Source: Tepidiforma sp. (GTDB lineage Bacteria > Chloroflexota > Dehalococcoidia > Tepidiformales > Tepidiformaceae). From it: a DNA stretch of 64,000 bases. A model generated the notes under the pieces. That model did not search any database, was not told the origin of the DNA, and saw only the letters and a list, made by a program, of their open reading frames with translations. Position 1 is the first letter of the stretch; each line of letters opens with the position of its first letter. The position numbers were made by a program, and so were the translations under genes. The stretch spans positions 372,001 through 436,000 of the forward strand of contig BPIE01000001.1 of NCBI GenBank assembly GCA_026003935.1. Reading direction: 5' to 3'. Below are positions 1 through 9,335 of the stretch, piece by piece.

Positions 1-300
1 CCGATTGAGGTTGGAATTGAGGCCGCCGCAGAGGCCGCGGTCCGGGGTGATATGGAGGAGGCCGACGTTGTTGCCCTCGCGGACCGTAAGCAGCGGGTGG
101 GCGGGCTTCTCCGGGTCGACGGTCGCGGCGGCGAGCCCCCCGATGACGGCCCGCAGCTTTTCGGAGTACGGCCGAGCCTGGAGCGCGCGGTCCTGGGCGC
201 GCCGCATCTTGGACGCCGCCACGAGCTGGAGTGCGTTGGTGATCTTGGCCGTGTTCTTGACGCTTTGGATGCGTCGCCGGAGCTGCCGAATGGTCGCCAT
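1..300 (-). CDS. atpG: ATP synthase gamma subunit, N-terminal part (cut by window edge)
   Basis: This is the N-terminal 100 residues of the central-stalk gamma subunit of F1, which rotates inside the alpha3beta3 head and couples proton flow to ATP synthesis. The reading frame starts at an ATG at position 300 on the minus strand and runs off the left edge. The translation opens [20 protein letters not shown] and contains the family's KMRRAQ segment and an RGLCGGLN motif near residue 95. It is the last visible gene of the atp operon, 57 nt after atpA. The beta and epsilon genes would be expected further left. The identification is firm; only the C-terminal two thirds are missing. Confidence 0.95.
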   Translation of the reverse strand, partial: MATIRQLRRRIQSVKNTAKITNALQLVAASKMRRAQDRALQARPYSEKLRAVIGGLAAATVDPEKPAHPLLTVREGNNVGLLHITPDRGLCGGLNSNLNR

Positions 301-357
301 GGGCTGCCTACGTCTCTTTCGTTCTCACGCCGTAATCACGCCGGAGGCGCGGGGGCC

Positions 358-1860
358 TTAGTACGGGATGGTCTCCTTGAATGTGCGAATCACCTTCGTG
401 ATGCGTTCCTGGAGCTCGGGCGTCATCACCGGGTTGGCCTGGATTTCATCCATGAGCGGCTTTTCGGTGGTGGCGAGGTACTTGCGAAGCTCGTTCTCGA
501 ACGAGCGAATCTTGGCGACCGGCACGTCGTCGAGCATGCCGCTGGTGAGCGCAAATATGACGACGACCTCCTCGGCGAGGCTGAGCGGCTGGAACTGGTC
601 CTGCTTGAGGATTTCGGTGGCGCGCTGGCCGCGTTCGAGCTGCCGCCGGGTTGCGGCGTCGAGGTCGCTCGTGCCGAACTGCGCGAAGGCAGCGAGCTCA
701 CGGTACTGGGACATCTCGGCCTTGAGGCCGCCGGAGACCGCCTTCATCGCCTTGGTTTGCGCAGCGGACCCCACGCGGCTGACGGAGAGGCCCGTGTTGA
801 TGGCGGGGCGGATACCGGCGTTGAAGAGGTCGGTCTCGAGGTAGATCTGACCGTCGGTGATAGAGATGACGTTCGTGGGAATGTAGGCGGAAACGTCGTT
901 CGCCTGGGTCTCGATAATCGGAAGGGCGCTGAGGGACCCGCCTTTCTCGAGGCGCGCGGCGCGCTCGAGGAGGCGGCTATGGAGGTAGAAAACGTCGCCA
1001 GGGTAGGCTTCGCGGCCGGGCGGGCGGCGGAGCAGGAGCGACATCTGGCGATAGGCCCAGGCGTGCTTGCTGAGGTCGTCGTAGACAATCAGGGCGTCGC
1101 GGCCGCTCTCCATGAACTCTTCGCCCATGGCGCACCCGGCGTAGGGCGCAAGGTATTGCAGCGCGGCGGATTCGGAGGCGTTGGCTGCCACCACGATGGT
1201 ATGTTCCATCGCGCCGTACTCCTCGAGCATGCCCACCACCTGCGCCACCTTGGCGGCCTTCTGACCGATGGCGACGTAGATGCAAATTAAGTCGCCGCCC
1301 TTCTGGTTGATGATGGTGTCGAGCGCGATGGCGGTCTTCCCGGTCGAGCGGTCGCCGATGATGAGCTCGCGTTGGCCGCGACCGATTGGGAACATGGCGT
1401 CGATGGCCTTGATGCCGGTCTGGACCGGCACCGACACGCTCTTACGGAGCGTGACGCCAGGGGCGATGCGCTCCACCGGGCGCGTCTTGCTGGTGCTAAT
1501 GGGGCCCTTGCCGTCGATGGGGTTCCCGAGCGGGTCGACGACGCGGCCGATGAGCTCATCGCCGACCGGAACCTCAATCACGCGCCCCGTGGCGCGGACC
1601 TCATCGCCTTCCTTGATGCCGAGGTAGTCGCCGAGGACGACGGCACTGACGGACTCTTCCTCGAGGTTGAGTGCGATGCCCATCGTCCCGTTGGCGAACT
1701 CGAGCAGCTCGGAGTACATCGCGCCGGAGAGGCCGTGGATGCGAACGACGCCGTCGCCGGCTTCGATCACGGTGCCCACGTCCGTGGCGGTGACTTTCGA
1801 GCCGAAGTGCTCAATCTGCTCGCGAAGGATGGACGCGATTTCTTCTGCGCGAACTGCCAT
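358..1860 (-). CDS. atpA: ATP synthase alpha subunit
   Basis: This is the 500-residue non-catalytic alpha subunit of F1, forming the hexameric head with beta at the cytoplasmic face of the membrane. The P-loop GDRSTGKTA lies at residues 169-177. The N-terminal beta-barrel segment (about 25-95) and the C-terminal helical segment are both full length. The start is ATG with the usual [12 protein letters not shown] helix that contacts delta. It lies 33 nt downstream of atpH and 57 nt upstream of atpG in the order H-A-G. Nothing is unusual in length or motifs. Confidence 0.98.
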   Translation of the reverse strand: MAVRAEEIASILREQIEHFGSKVTATDVGTVIEAGDGVVRIHGLSGAMYSELLEFANGTMGIALNLEEESVSAVVLGDYLGIKEGDEVRATGRVIEVPVGDELIGRVVDPLGNPIDGKGPISTSKTRPVERIAPGVTLRKSVSVPVQTGIKAIDAMFPIGRGQRELIIGDRSTGKTAIALDTIINQKGGDLICIYVAIGQKAAKVAQVVGMLEEYGAMEHTIVVAANASESAALQYLAPYAGCAMGEEFMESGRDALIVYDDLSKHAWAYRQMSLLLRRPPGREAYPGDVFYLHSRLLERAARLEKGGSLSALPIIETQANDVSAYIPTNVISITDGQIYLETDLFNAGIRPAINTGLSVSRVGSAAQTKAMKAVSGGLKAEMSQYRELAAFAQFGTSDLDAATRRQLERGQRATEILKQDQFQPLSLAEEVVVIFALTSGMLDDVPVAKIRSFENELRKYLATTEKPLMDEIQANPVMTPELQERITKVIRTFKETIPY

Positions 1861-1893
1861 ACGGCACTACCCCTTCCTTGATTCGACGCCCGG

Positions 1894-2427
1894 CTAGCGG
1901 GCACCCTCCAGCTCCCGGCGGAGGCGTTTGAGGCGCGTGCGGACGCTGCCGTCGACGAGACGGTCGCCGACGCGGACGATGGCACCGCCGATAATCGACG
2001 GCTCGACTTTCGTCGACGCCACGACGCGCCTTCCCAGCTGCTGCCCGAGCCGCGCCTCAATGGACGCGACTTGCTCGGATGAGAGCGGAACCGCTGTCGT
2101 CACCTCAGCGTGGGCGATTCCTTCGTAGTCATCGGCCAGCCGTGCGAAAGCGTCCGCGACCGCGCGCGCGTCCTGGGCCCGGCCCTTCTGAACGAGGAGC
2201 TTTGCGAGATTCATGACGAGCGGGGAGACATCGAGGACCCGCTCGAGCAGCCGAAACTTGTCGTCAACCGGGACCGCCGGGTCGGCGAACAAAGGCGCCA
2301 GCTGCGACTCGGAAAGTACCGAGGCTACGTCGTTGACCTCGTTGCGCCAGGCCGGGACCTCGCCGCGGTCGCGGGCGATTGCGAACGCTGCCTGGGCATA
2401 GCGCCGGGCTGCGGCGGTATCTGCCAT
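1894..2427 (-). CDS. atpH: ATP synthase delta subunit
   Basis: This is a 177-residue delta subunit (OSCP homologue), the peripheral-stalk cap that ties subunit b to the top of F1. The N-terminal helical bundle begins MADTAAARRYAQAAFAIA, typical of the family. The C-terminal region carries the conserved segment around SIIGGAIVRVGDRLVDGS that binds the b dimer. It begins 2 nt after the end of atpF and is followed by atpA, the canonical order. Length is normal. The family has no catalytic residues, so the identification rests on the two segments and on position. Confidence 0.96.
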   Translation of the reverse strand: MADTAAARRYAQAAFAIARDRGEVPAWRNEVNDVASVLSESQLAPLFADPAVPVDDKFRLLERVLDVSPLVMNLAKLLVQKGRAQDARAVADAFARLADDYEGIAHAEVTTAVPLSSEQVASIEARLGQQLGRRVVASTKVEPSIIGGAIVRVGDRLVDGSVRTRLKRLRRELEGAR

Positions 2428-2429
2428 TG

Positions 2430-2939
2430 CTAATTCCCGCTAAACCGAGACTCGGCCAGCGTCTCCTCGATGATCCGCTGGTGGGCCTGGGGGTCGAGCG
2501 ATTGGTTGATGACGCGTTCCGCTGCCGCTACGGTGATGGCGGCGAATTCGCGGCGCAGCTCGGCGATGGCGCGGTCCCGCTCGAGCTGAATCTCGCTGCG
2601 GGCCTTTTCGAGGGCGGCTTCGCGTTCCCGTGCGGCCTGTTCGCGCGCCTCGGTTTCGATGCGCGACGCGACGGCTTGGGCGTTGGCCACGATCTCCTGG
2701 CCTTCCTTGCGGGCAGCTTCGAGCTGGGCCTGGATGTTTGCCTGTGCCGATGCTGCCTCCTGCCGTGCGATTTCGGCGGCATTGAGCCCCTCGGCGATGC
2801 GCTGCTTGCGCTCGTCGAGCATCCGGAGGACCGGCTTGTAGAGCGTGAGCCGGAGGATGACGAGCAGGACAGCGAAGTTGACGAACTGCGCGACCAGCAG
2901 CGGTACGCTCACCCCAAGGGCGGAAAATGCGTCGCCCAC
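2430..2939 (-). CDS. atpF: ATP synthase subunit b
   Basis: This is a 169-residue stator subunit b. One hydrophobic segment (about residues 12-34) anchors it in the membrane. It is followed by a long charged, alanine-rich amphipathic coiled coil (about 40-150) that reaches up to delta and the F1 head. The motif LYKPVLRMLDERKQRIAEGL just after the membrane helix is typical of the family. There is a single b gene with no b' paralogue beside it, so a b2 homodimer is likely. It sits between atpE and atpH in the usual order. Confidence 0.96.
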   Translation of the reverse strand: MGDAFSALGVSVPLLVAQFVNFAVLLVILRLTLYKPVLRMLDERKQRIAEGLNAAEIARQEAASAQANIQAQLEAARKEGQEIVANAQAVASRIETEAREQAAREREAALEKARSEIQLERDRAIAELRREFAAITVAAAERVINQSLDPQAHQRIIEETLAESRFSGN

Positions 2940-2994
2940 GGCGCAACCCCTTTCCTCGAGACGGGCGGGAGCGCGGTGCTCCCGCTACGCTCGA

Positions 2995-3261
2995 CTAGAT
3001 GACGAACGCGATGATGAGCGCGGAGAGGAGCGCGTAAATGCCGATGGCTTCGGCGAATGCGACGCCGAGGATCATGTTCGTCTGGATGGCGGCGCGGGCC
3101 TCGGGGTTGCGGCCGAGGGCTTCCATCGCCTTACCCACGAGCATGCCGATGGCCATCGCGGGCGCGATGCTCCCGATCCCCATTGCGAGGGCGGCGCCAA
3201 TGGCCTTGGCCGCATCGGTCTCGAGAATGACGAGGAACGGGAGATAGCTGAGAAGGTCCAT
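2995..3261 (-). CDS. atpE: ATP synthase subunit c (proteolipid ring)
   Basis: This 88-residue protein has two transmembrane helices joined by the polar loop RNPE (residues 51-54). The ion-carrying carboxylate is Glu71, in the FAEAIG context. The glycine-rich first helix has no glutamine at the usual sodium-ligand position. A proton-driven ring therefore looks more likely than a sodium-driven one; this is an inference from known c-subunit signatures. It lies 63 nt after atpB and 55 nt before atpF. Confidence 0.97.
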   Translation of the reverse strand: MDLLSYLPFLVILETDAAKAIGAALAMGIGSIAPAMAIGMLVGKAMEALGRNPEARAAIQTNMILGVAFAEAIGIYALLSALIIAFVI

Positions 3262-3324
3262 GACTGATTTTCCTCCGTTGCACCCTTCCGCGGTGCTCTG
3301 TTCAGGATTGCCTGCGAACAGGCG

Positions 3325-4644
3325 CTAGTGCGCCTGGACTGCCCCCAGTTGCTGATGTCCTTCGGCGTGACCATCGCCGTGGTGATTGTCTTCGTGTTCA
3401 TGGTCGTCGCCGTGGTGCTCAACCGCACCGACTGCGAAGACGAGGACCAGGAGCGCGAACACGATCGCCTGGATGAGCCCAACGAAGAGCTCGAGACCGT
3501 AGATGCCGAGCGGCACGAGGAACGGTGCGAGGAACGTGAGAATCAGCAGGAGGACGCCGCCGGCGAAGATGTTGCCAAAGAGTCGGAAGGCGAAGCTGAT
3601 GATGCGGATGAACTCCGAAACCAGCTCCAGAATGCCAACGAATGTGAGAATTGGGTTCTTGAAGGGGCTGATGAAGAACTTGCCAAGGTAGCCGAAGCCG
3701 AGCGACTGGAAGCCCCAGAATTCGATAACGAGGAAGGCAAAGATTGCGAGCGCGAGCGTGTTGTTCAGGTCACTGAATGCGGGACGGAAGAACGGATAGA
3801 CGAGGGCGACCTTTTGGCCGGGGAAATCAAGCGCGGAAAAGGTCGTGCCGAGCGCGTGACTGGTGACCCCGGCGTGGGCATCACCTTCTTCGCCATGAGC
3901 TTCCGCGGCGATGAACTTTGGTGCGTCCGGGTCGGCCTGGAGCGCCTCGAAGGCAGCAGCAACATCTTCGGGGGCGGCGTGGCCTTCCCCGTGCGCTGCG
4001 TCGGCGTGCGGTTCGAAGTCGGTGAAGAACTCGGCGAGCGCGATGATGTAGCGGTCGACAGCGTCGGACGGGTCTTCGCCCGCGTGGATTTCGAACTTGA
4101 AGGTTTCGGCGCCGGTTCGGACGAGCCCGATGCCGCCGGCATCTTCCATCTTCCAGGCGAGGAAATGCTTGTCTTCGTCGAACGCCTTACCGGCCTCCGC
4201 TTTGACCTGCATTTCGTGGAAGATTTCGTGGCCGTAGTCCTTGGTAATCCCGATGGACTTGAAGATCGGGGTGAGACCGATCCAGTTCCCGACGAGGATG
4301 AAGAGGAAGAACGTTGCGACGACGGGGAAGAAGCGTCGCGCGTTCGTCTCGCCGGCAATCTCTTCAATCTGGTTGTAAAGGAATTCGATGATGGATTCGA
4401 TGAAGTTCTGCGCGCCGGAGGGAATGAGCTGAATCGAGCGGGTCATGAGGAAGGTGCCCACGATGAGGACGACCATCGTCAGCCAGGCCGCCATAAGCGT
4501 AGAGGTGATGGCGAGCGGCCCGACCTCCCACAGCACTTCGCCCGGGAGGACGATGTGCGGCTCCGGCCCGGCCGCGAGGAAAAAGCCGGAGAGGATGACA
4601 GCGAGGGCGATGACTGCGATGACGATAGTCTTCAAGCCGTTCAC
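3325..4644 (-). CDS. atpB: ATP synthase subunit a with large extracytoplasmic insert and His-rich tail
   Basis: This is subunit a of F0, which forms the two proton half-channels against the c-ring. The essential arginine is visible as Arg354 in AFRLFGN, and the ADLN-type motif appears as SDLNNTL near 291-297. At 439 residues it is far longer than the usual 230-310. About 155 extra residues (130-285), rich in Ala, Asp, Glu and His, separate the GLTP helix from the SDLN helix. In the standard topology this loop faces outside. The C-terminus (409-439) carries nine histidines in about 30 residues. The GTG start overlaps the upstream gene's TGA as GTGA. Confidence 0.95.
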   Translation of the reverse strand: MNGLKTIVIAVIALAVILSGFFLAAGPEPHIVLPGEVLWEVGPLAITSTLMAAWLTMVVLIVGTFLMTRSIQLIPSGAQNFIESIIEFLYNQIEEIAGETNARRFFPVVATFFLFILVGNWIGLTPIFKSIGITKDYGHEIFHEMQVKAEAGKAFDEDKHFLAWKMEDAGGIGLVRTGAETFKFEIHAGEDPSDAVDRYIIALAEFFTDFEPHADAAHGEGHAAPEDVAAAFEALQADPDAPKFIAAEAHGEEGDAHAGVTSHALGTTFSALDFPGQKVALVYPFFRPAFSDLNNTLALAIFAFLVIEFWGFQSLGFGYLGKFFISPFKNPILTFVGILELVSEFIRIISFAFRLFGNIFAGGVLLLILTFLAPFLVPLGIYGLELFVGLIQAIVFALLVLVFAVGAVEHHGDDHEHEDNHHGDGHAEGHQQLGAVQAH

Positions 4645-4886
4645 TCCGGTGGCTCGTCACCGAGCCCGTTCATCAGGGGCTGCAGCATGCGGTAACCGCC
4701 ATAGAGTGCGACGGCCAACCCGAATACTGCCCCGATGAGCGTGAATGTGGGCTCAAGCCCGGTTTTGCCATCGGCCCACCGGCCAATGACCACCCCGACG
4801 ATGAGCGCGGTGGCGAAGAACCACCCTGCGCCTAGCAGGCTCGCAGCCGGTACGAGCCACGCTTTCACGCGGCCATCGCGGGGCAC
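4641..4886 (-). CDS. AtpZ/AtpI-type ATP synthase accessory protein
   Basis: This is an 81-residue membrane protein with two predicted helices (about 9-33 and 45-68), the form of the AtpZ/AtpI family. Members are the first gene of many atp operons and help c-ring assembly or ion supply. The segment GVVIGRWADGKTGLEPTF matches the family's conserved G..xGxxxD..xG pattern between the helices. The GTG start at 4886 is supported by a GGAGG five nucleotides upstream. Its stop codon overlaps the atpB start (GTGA). It is the first gene after a good promoter, so it heads the operon. Confidence 0.85.
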   Translation of the reverse strand: MPRDGRVKAWLVPAASLLGAGWFFATALIVGVVIGRWADGKTGLEPTFTLIGAVFGLAVALYGGYRMLQPLMNGLGDEPPE

Positions 4887-4906
4887 CCGGCCTCCAGACC
4901 CCGCGC

Positions 4907-4936
4907 ATCATAGGATGATTGTGAAGCAATGCGCAA
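4907..4936 (-). promoter_or_regulatory. Promoter of the atp operon
   Basis: On the minus strand a TTGCGC box (4931-4936) and a TATGAT box (4907-4912) are separated by 18 nt. They lie about 20 nt upstream of the atpZ-like start codon. The spacing and -10 box are close to the sigma-70-type consensus. Confidence 0.65.
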
Positions 4937-4955
4937 GCGGACAGGGGAAGAAATC

Positions 4956-4976
4956 GGCCCGCGGTTCTCGCGGGCC
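4956..4976 (-). terminator. Terminator hairpin after the bifunctional-nuclease gene
   Basis: A perfect 8-bp stem GGCCCGCG/CGCGGGCC with a 5-nt loop begins 6 nt past the stop codon of the upstream minus-strand gene. A short T-containing tract follows on the minus strand. It separates that gene from the atp promoter. Confidence 0.6.
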
Positions 4977-4982
4977 TTCTCG

Positions 4983-5531
4983 TCAACGCTTGTCGAAGTC
5001 ATCGAGGTCCAATCCCTCGATGAACTCCTTGAAAACGCCGAGCTTCTCGAGCTCTTCGGGGTCGGCGGGCTTGGTCTCTTCGAGCGGGCTGGCCTCCGCT
5101 TTGGCAGGTTTGGTCTCGCCATCTTCGCCCTCTTCGAGGATGACCCCTGCTTTGTCGAGCACGGATTCCTCCGCGAAGATCGGCGCGTCGACGCGGACCG
5201 CGAGCGCAATGGCATCGGAAGGCCGGCTGTCGACTTCGAGCGTACGGCCGTTCACGTCGAGGACGATCCGGGCGTAGAAGGTGTCGTTTTCGAGATCGTT
5301 GACGACGATATACGCCACTCGGGCACCTAACTGCTCGATCATGTTCCGCAGCAGGTCGTGTGTGAGCGGGCGGGCGACGGACACATCCTGGAGGCGGACC
5401 GCGATGGCGTCGGCCTCGGCGGGTCCGATCCAGATAGGAAGGTAGCGGTCGGAGTCCTTCTCCCGAAGGATGACGACGCGCTGATAGTTCATCAGGCTCA
5501 GCCGGATGCTTTCGATGCTCAGCTCTCTCAC
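4983..5531 (-). CDS. Bifunctional nuclease family protein (BFN/DUF151)
   Basis: This is a 182-residue cytoplasmic protein. Residues 1-130 form the bifunctional-nuclease (DUF151) domain, with the characteristic segments LPIWIGPAEADAIA and VDSRPSDAIALAVR. Family members are found across many bacteria, and plant homologues have RNase and DNase activity; the physiological role in bacteria is unsettled. The C-terminal 50 residues are acidic and low-complexity (Glu, Lys, Pro, Ala) and end in DLDDFDKR. It lies between smc and the atp operon, 159 nt after smc, and has its own terminator. The family call is secure; the function is not. Confidence 0.85.
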   Translation of the reverse strand: MRELSIESIRLSLMNYQRVVILREKDSDRYLPIWIGPAEADAIAVRLQDVSVARPLTHDLLRNMIEQLGARVAYIVVNDLENDTFYARIVLDVNGRTLEVDSRPSDAIALAVRVDAPIFAEESVLDKAGVILEEGEDGETKPAKAEASPLEETKPADPEELEKLGVFKEFIEGLDLDDFDKR

Positions 5532-5690
5532 GTCGAGCCCTCCCGGGGGCCGACCATGCGGGGCTCCCCGATTCGATGATAGGTTCGGCCGGATCGGCGA
5601 GTCAATGAACCGGACAGCGGCCGAAGCCTGCGGCGAGTAACAGGAAACGGCAGCCCGGGAGGGGGCTTTCGGGAGCCGTGGCGGCCGGGT

Positions 5691-8600
5691 TCAGGATTGC
5701 GGAAGGTCGGCGAGGCGGAGGCTGAGCACCTTCGAGACGCCATCGCGGCCCATGGAAACCCCGTAGATGGCATCGGCGACTTCGATGGTGCGCCGATTGT
5801 GGGTGACGACGATGAACTGGGTCCGTTCGCTGAGCTTTTTGAGGGCGCCGGTGAAACGGCCGACGTTGGCCTCATCCAGGGCGGCGTCGACCTCGTCGAG
5901 GACGCAGAAGGGCGCAGGGTTTGCCGTGAGCAGGGCAAAGAGGAGCGCGACCGCGGTGAGCGACCGCTCGCCGCCGGAGAGAAGCGAGAGACTTTTGACC
6001 CGCTTCCCGGGGGGCTGTGCCTCGATTTCGATGCCGGATTCCGCCGGCCTGTCCGGGTCGGCGAGGGCGAGGCTGGCCTGTCCGCCGCCGAAGAAGGCCT
6101 GGAAGTACTCGCCGAAGGCCCTGTTGACCGTCTCGAAGGTGACGCTGAAACGGGTGCGTATCTCCTCGTTGAGCTCGGCGATGGCGGTCCGGAGCTGGTC
6201 GGCGGCGTCGGTGAGGTCAGCGAGCTGGGTGGTGAGGAACTCATGTCGTTCTTTGAGCTCGTGGTAGTCCTCGGGGGCTTCTTCGTTGATGGCGCCGAGG
6301 CGGCGAATCTGGCGGCGCAGCTCTTCGATTCGCTGGCGGGTGGCCTCGACGTCGATGGCAGAGCCGCCCTGGACGCGGGGCGCTTCGGGCTCGGGGGCGT
6401 GGGCGAGCCGGTCGTAATCGTCGAGGGAGACGATTTCGCCCGAAGGGAGCGGCGCGAGCCCTTCGCGCTCCATCTCGCTGCGGAGGGTTTCGAGGCGCTC
6501 ACGGGCGCGGGCAAGGTCGTTTTCGAGGTCGAGGCGGCGGCGGTCGATGGCGAGGAGGTGGTCCTGGGCCGCGGCGAACTCATCCTGGATGGCGCGTTCG
6601 TGGTTCTCGAGACGGTGGAGCTCGTCGCGATCGGGCGCGGCGTCTTCCGCGAAACGAGCCTGTTCTGCGCGGATGGCTTCGAGTTCGCGCGCGAGGCGTT
6701 CGAGCCGTTCATCGATGACGCCCGCTTCGAGCTCGAGGTTGCGAGCCTGGAGTTTCTTGGCCTGGAGCTGGCTATCGAGTCGCGCGAGGGCCTTCTCGTG
6801 CTGCTCGCGCATGGCGAGGAGCGAGCGGCGCTCACCCTCCGCGGCGGCGAGCCGTCCGGAGACTTCGCTGACAGCGGCAAGTGCGGCTTCGCGGCGGGCG
6901 GTGGCGAGGGCGAGGTCTTCTTCGAGAACAGCCAACTCCTCGCGGCGCTGGGCGGAGCGCTGCTGGAGCGCTTCCAGGGCGAGCCGCGCTTGCTCGGCCT
7001 GCTGCAGCCTGCCGGCGCGCTCGCGCTGGATGTCGGCACGTTTCGAGCGGAGGGCGTCGGCATCGCGGCGAATGCGATGGCGCCGTTCGCGCTCTCGCTC
7101 GAGGTCCTGGCGCGCTGCTTCCAGCGCCCTACGGAGCATTTCGTAGTTCGCCTCGGCCTCGTGGGAGCGCTTCGCGACCTGTTCAATGGCGAGGCGTGCC
7201 TGGGCGATGCGGTCTGCGGCGACTTCGGTCCGCTTGCGGAGCTCTTCGATGCGCGCCGGGAGCTCCTCCAGTTCTCGCTGGCGGATGAATTCACCTTCGT
7301 CGGCCCCGGTAGCCCCGCCGGCGATGACCCCTGTTGGTTCGATGTAGAGGCCGTCGACCGTGACGACCGAGCCCAGCGAGCGGCGAATCATCCGCAAGGC
7401 GGTCTGGACGTCTTCGACGATGATGACGCGGCCGAGGAGTGTGTCGACCAGGGGACGGACGCGCTGGTCGCAGCGGACGAGTTTTGCGGCCACGCCGACG
7501 ACGCCTCGCTCCTTCTGGAGGTTGAGGGGATAGACGTGGCGGACTGCGTCGAGGGGCAGGAATTGGGCTCGGCCCTGGCGGCGTCGCTGGAGAATGGCGA
7601 TAGCTTCGAGGGCGACGCGCTCGTTCTCGACGATGATGGCGTGGAGGCGGTGCTCCAGCGCGGCATTGATGGCGACTTCGAGCCCGGGCGGGACGCGGAG
7701 CTGGCGGGACAGGAGCCCGATGACGCCGGGGAGTTCCGGGGGCTCGCCGAGGCTGCCGGGTTCGACGCCGTCGATGAGCGCCTGCCCCATGATGAGGACC
7801 TGCCGGGTGCCTGCGGCGACGCCATCGTGCTCGGCCTGGACGCGCTTGAGCGCTTCGAGACGTCCTTCGAGGTGGTCGAGCTCGCGCAGCTCCTGGTTGC
7901 CGGCAGCCTCGTACTCGCGGACCTCCTCCTGAACCCGGAGGAGCTGTTCGCGGGCGGCGTCGGCCTCGTGCCTTGCTTCAATCAAACGGCGTTCGCCTTC
8001 TGCGACGGCGAGACGGGCCTCGGAGATACGGCGGCGGCTGCCGAGGAGCTCGACAATGATGGCCTTGCGCCGGGCGACGAGCTGCTCGAGTTCGCGGTCG
8101 AGGTCGGCGGCGCGGCGCTCGGCGGCTTCGATGTCGCCGCGGAAGGCCGTTGCGCGGCGGTCGTCGGCCTCGGCGCCATCACGGAGCTCCTGGACCTTAC
8201 TTCGGATGCGGGAGTATTCGCGTTCAGCTGCGTCGAGCTCTGCGCGGCAACGCTCCACTTCGGCCCGGATGGCTTCGGCCTGTCCGGCGACTTCGAGGTT
8301 TCGCCGGCCGTCGTCGACATCGCTGGAGGCGAGGGCAAGCCGCTCGGCTTCGAGGGACTCGATTTCGCGCTGGAGTTCTTCGCGGCGGGCCGCGGTCATG
8401 GCGCGGCGTTCGCGGTCGAGCGCGATGGCTTGTTCGGTCGTCGCGATGCGCTGCTCGATCTCGGCGCTGCGAGTGTCGCGGCGGGCGATAGCCTCGCGCC
8501 GCTTCCTGATCTCATCGGAGAGTGCGCGGAGCTGTTCGCGGAGCTGTTGGACGCGACGGGCGGCCGCTTCGTTTTCGGCGATGCCCTGGTCGAGGAGGGC

Positions 8601-9335
8601 CTGAACGCGAACGACGTTGTTTTGGGCCTCGGCCCAGAGGTGTCCGTAGTAGAGCCGAAGCAAGGCCGCAAGCTCGGCCGTGAGGCGGCGGTACTCGGCG
8701 GCGCGCTCGGCCTGCCTGCTGAGCTGGCTGAGTCGGGGCTCGATCTCCTGGATAACGAGCGCGACGCGTTCGATGTTGTCGCTGGTGGCGGCGAGGCGGT
8801 CCTGCGCCTCGCGAATCTTGAGGCGGAACCGTTTGACGTCGGCCGCCTCGTCGAGGAAGGTGCGGCGCTCATCGGGCGACATCGAGAGGACTTCGTCGAC
8901 GAGGCCCTGGCCCATGATGGAGTAGGAGTTTTGGCCGACTTCGCCCTTCATGAGGAGGTCGAGGATGTCGCGGAGCCGGACGCGGGAGTGATTGAGGAGG
9001 TATTCGCTTTCACCGTTTCGGTAGAGGCGGCGGGCGATTTCGACTTCTGCGAAATCGAGCGGGAGCCAGCGGCCGGTGTTGTCGAGCGTGAGTGCTACTT
9101 CGGCCATGCCGATGGCGGCGCGATTGCCAGCACCGGCAAAAATGACGTCTTCCTGCTTTTTGGTCCGAAGGAGACGAGCGCTCTGTTCGCCGAGGACCCA
9201 GCGGATGGCATCGGCGACGTTGCTTTTGCCGGAACCGTTGGGGCCGACGATGGCGGTGATACCGGGCCCGAAATCAAAGGTCGTGGTGTTGGCGAAGCTC
9301 TTGAAGCCGTGGATGGCGAGGCGTTTCAGGTACAC
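5691..9335 (-). CDS. smc: Chromosome segregation protein SMC
   Basis: This is a 1214-residue SMC ATPase that folds back at a hinge and, with ScpA/ScpB, compacts and separates sister chromosomes. The Walker A motif GPNGSGKSN is at 31-39. The ABC signature LSGGERS is at about 1119-1125, followed by the Walker B segment VLDEVDAALDE at about 1145. Two long Arg/Glu/Ala-rich coiled coils flank a hinge (about 500-680) with the expected glycine-rich GGATG segment. Length is typical. The ATG start lies inside the last codons of rnc (10-nt overlap), so the two are co-transcribed. The large open frame on the opposite strand is a codon-bias shadow. Confidence 0.98.
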   Translation of the reverse strand: MYLKRLAIHGFKSFANTTTFDFGPGITAIVGPNGSGKSNVADAIRWVLGEQSARLLRTKKQEDVIFAGAGNRAAIGMAEVALTLDNTGRWLPLDFAEVEIARRLYRNGESEYLLNHSRVRLRDILDLLMKGEVGQNSYSIMGQGLVDEVLSMSPDERRTFLDEAADVKRFRLKIREAQDRLAATSDNIERVALVIQEIEPRLSQLSRQAERAAEYRRLTAELAALLRLYYGHLWAEAQNNVVRVQALLDQGIAENEAAARRVQQLREQLRALSDEIRKRREAIARRDTRSAEIEQRIATTEQAIALDRERRAMTAARREELQREIESLEAERLALASSDVDDGRRNLEVAGQAEAIRAEVERCRAELDAAEREYSRIRSKVQELRDGAEADDRRATAFRGDIEAAERRAADLDRELEQLVARRKAIIVELLGSRRRISEARLAVAEGERRLIEARHEADAAREQLLRVQEEVREYEAAGNQELRELDHLEGRLEALKRVQAEHDGVAAGTRQVLIMGQALIDGVEPGSLGEPPELPGVIGLLSRQLRVPPGLEVAINAALEHRLHAIIVENERVALEAIAILQRRRQGRAQFLPLDAVRHVYPLNLQKERGVVGVAAKLVRCDQRVRPLVDTLLGRVIIVEDVQTALRMIRRSLGSVVTVDGLYIEPTGVIAGGATGADEGEFIRQRELEELPARIEELRKRTEVAADRIAQARLAIEQVAKRSHEAEANYEMLRRALEAARQDLERERERRHRIRRDADALRSKRADIQRERAGRLQQAEQARLALEALQQRSAQRREELAVLEEDLALATARREAALAAVSEVSGRLAAAEGERRSLLAMREQHEKALARLDSQLQAKKLQARNLELEAGVIDERLERLARELEAIRAEQARFAEDAAPDRDELHRLENHERAIQDEFAAAQDHLLAIDRRRLDLENDLARARERLETLRSEMEREGLAPLPSGEIVSLDDYDRLAHAPEPEAPRVQGGSAIDVEATRQRIEELRRQIRRLGAINEEAPEDYHELKERHEFLTTQLADLTDAADQLRTAIAELNEEIRTRFSVTFETVNRAFGEYFQAFFGGGQASLALADPDRPAESGIEIEAQPPGKRVKSLSLLSGGERSLTAVALLFALLTANPAPFCVLDEVDAALDEANVGRFTGALKKLSERTQFIVVTHNRRTIEVADAIYGVSMGRDGVSKVLSLRLADLPQS

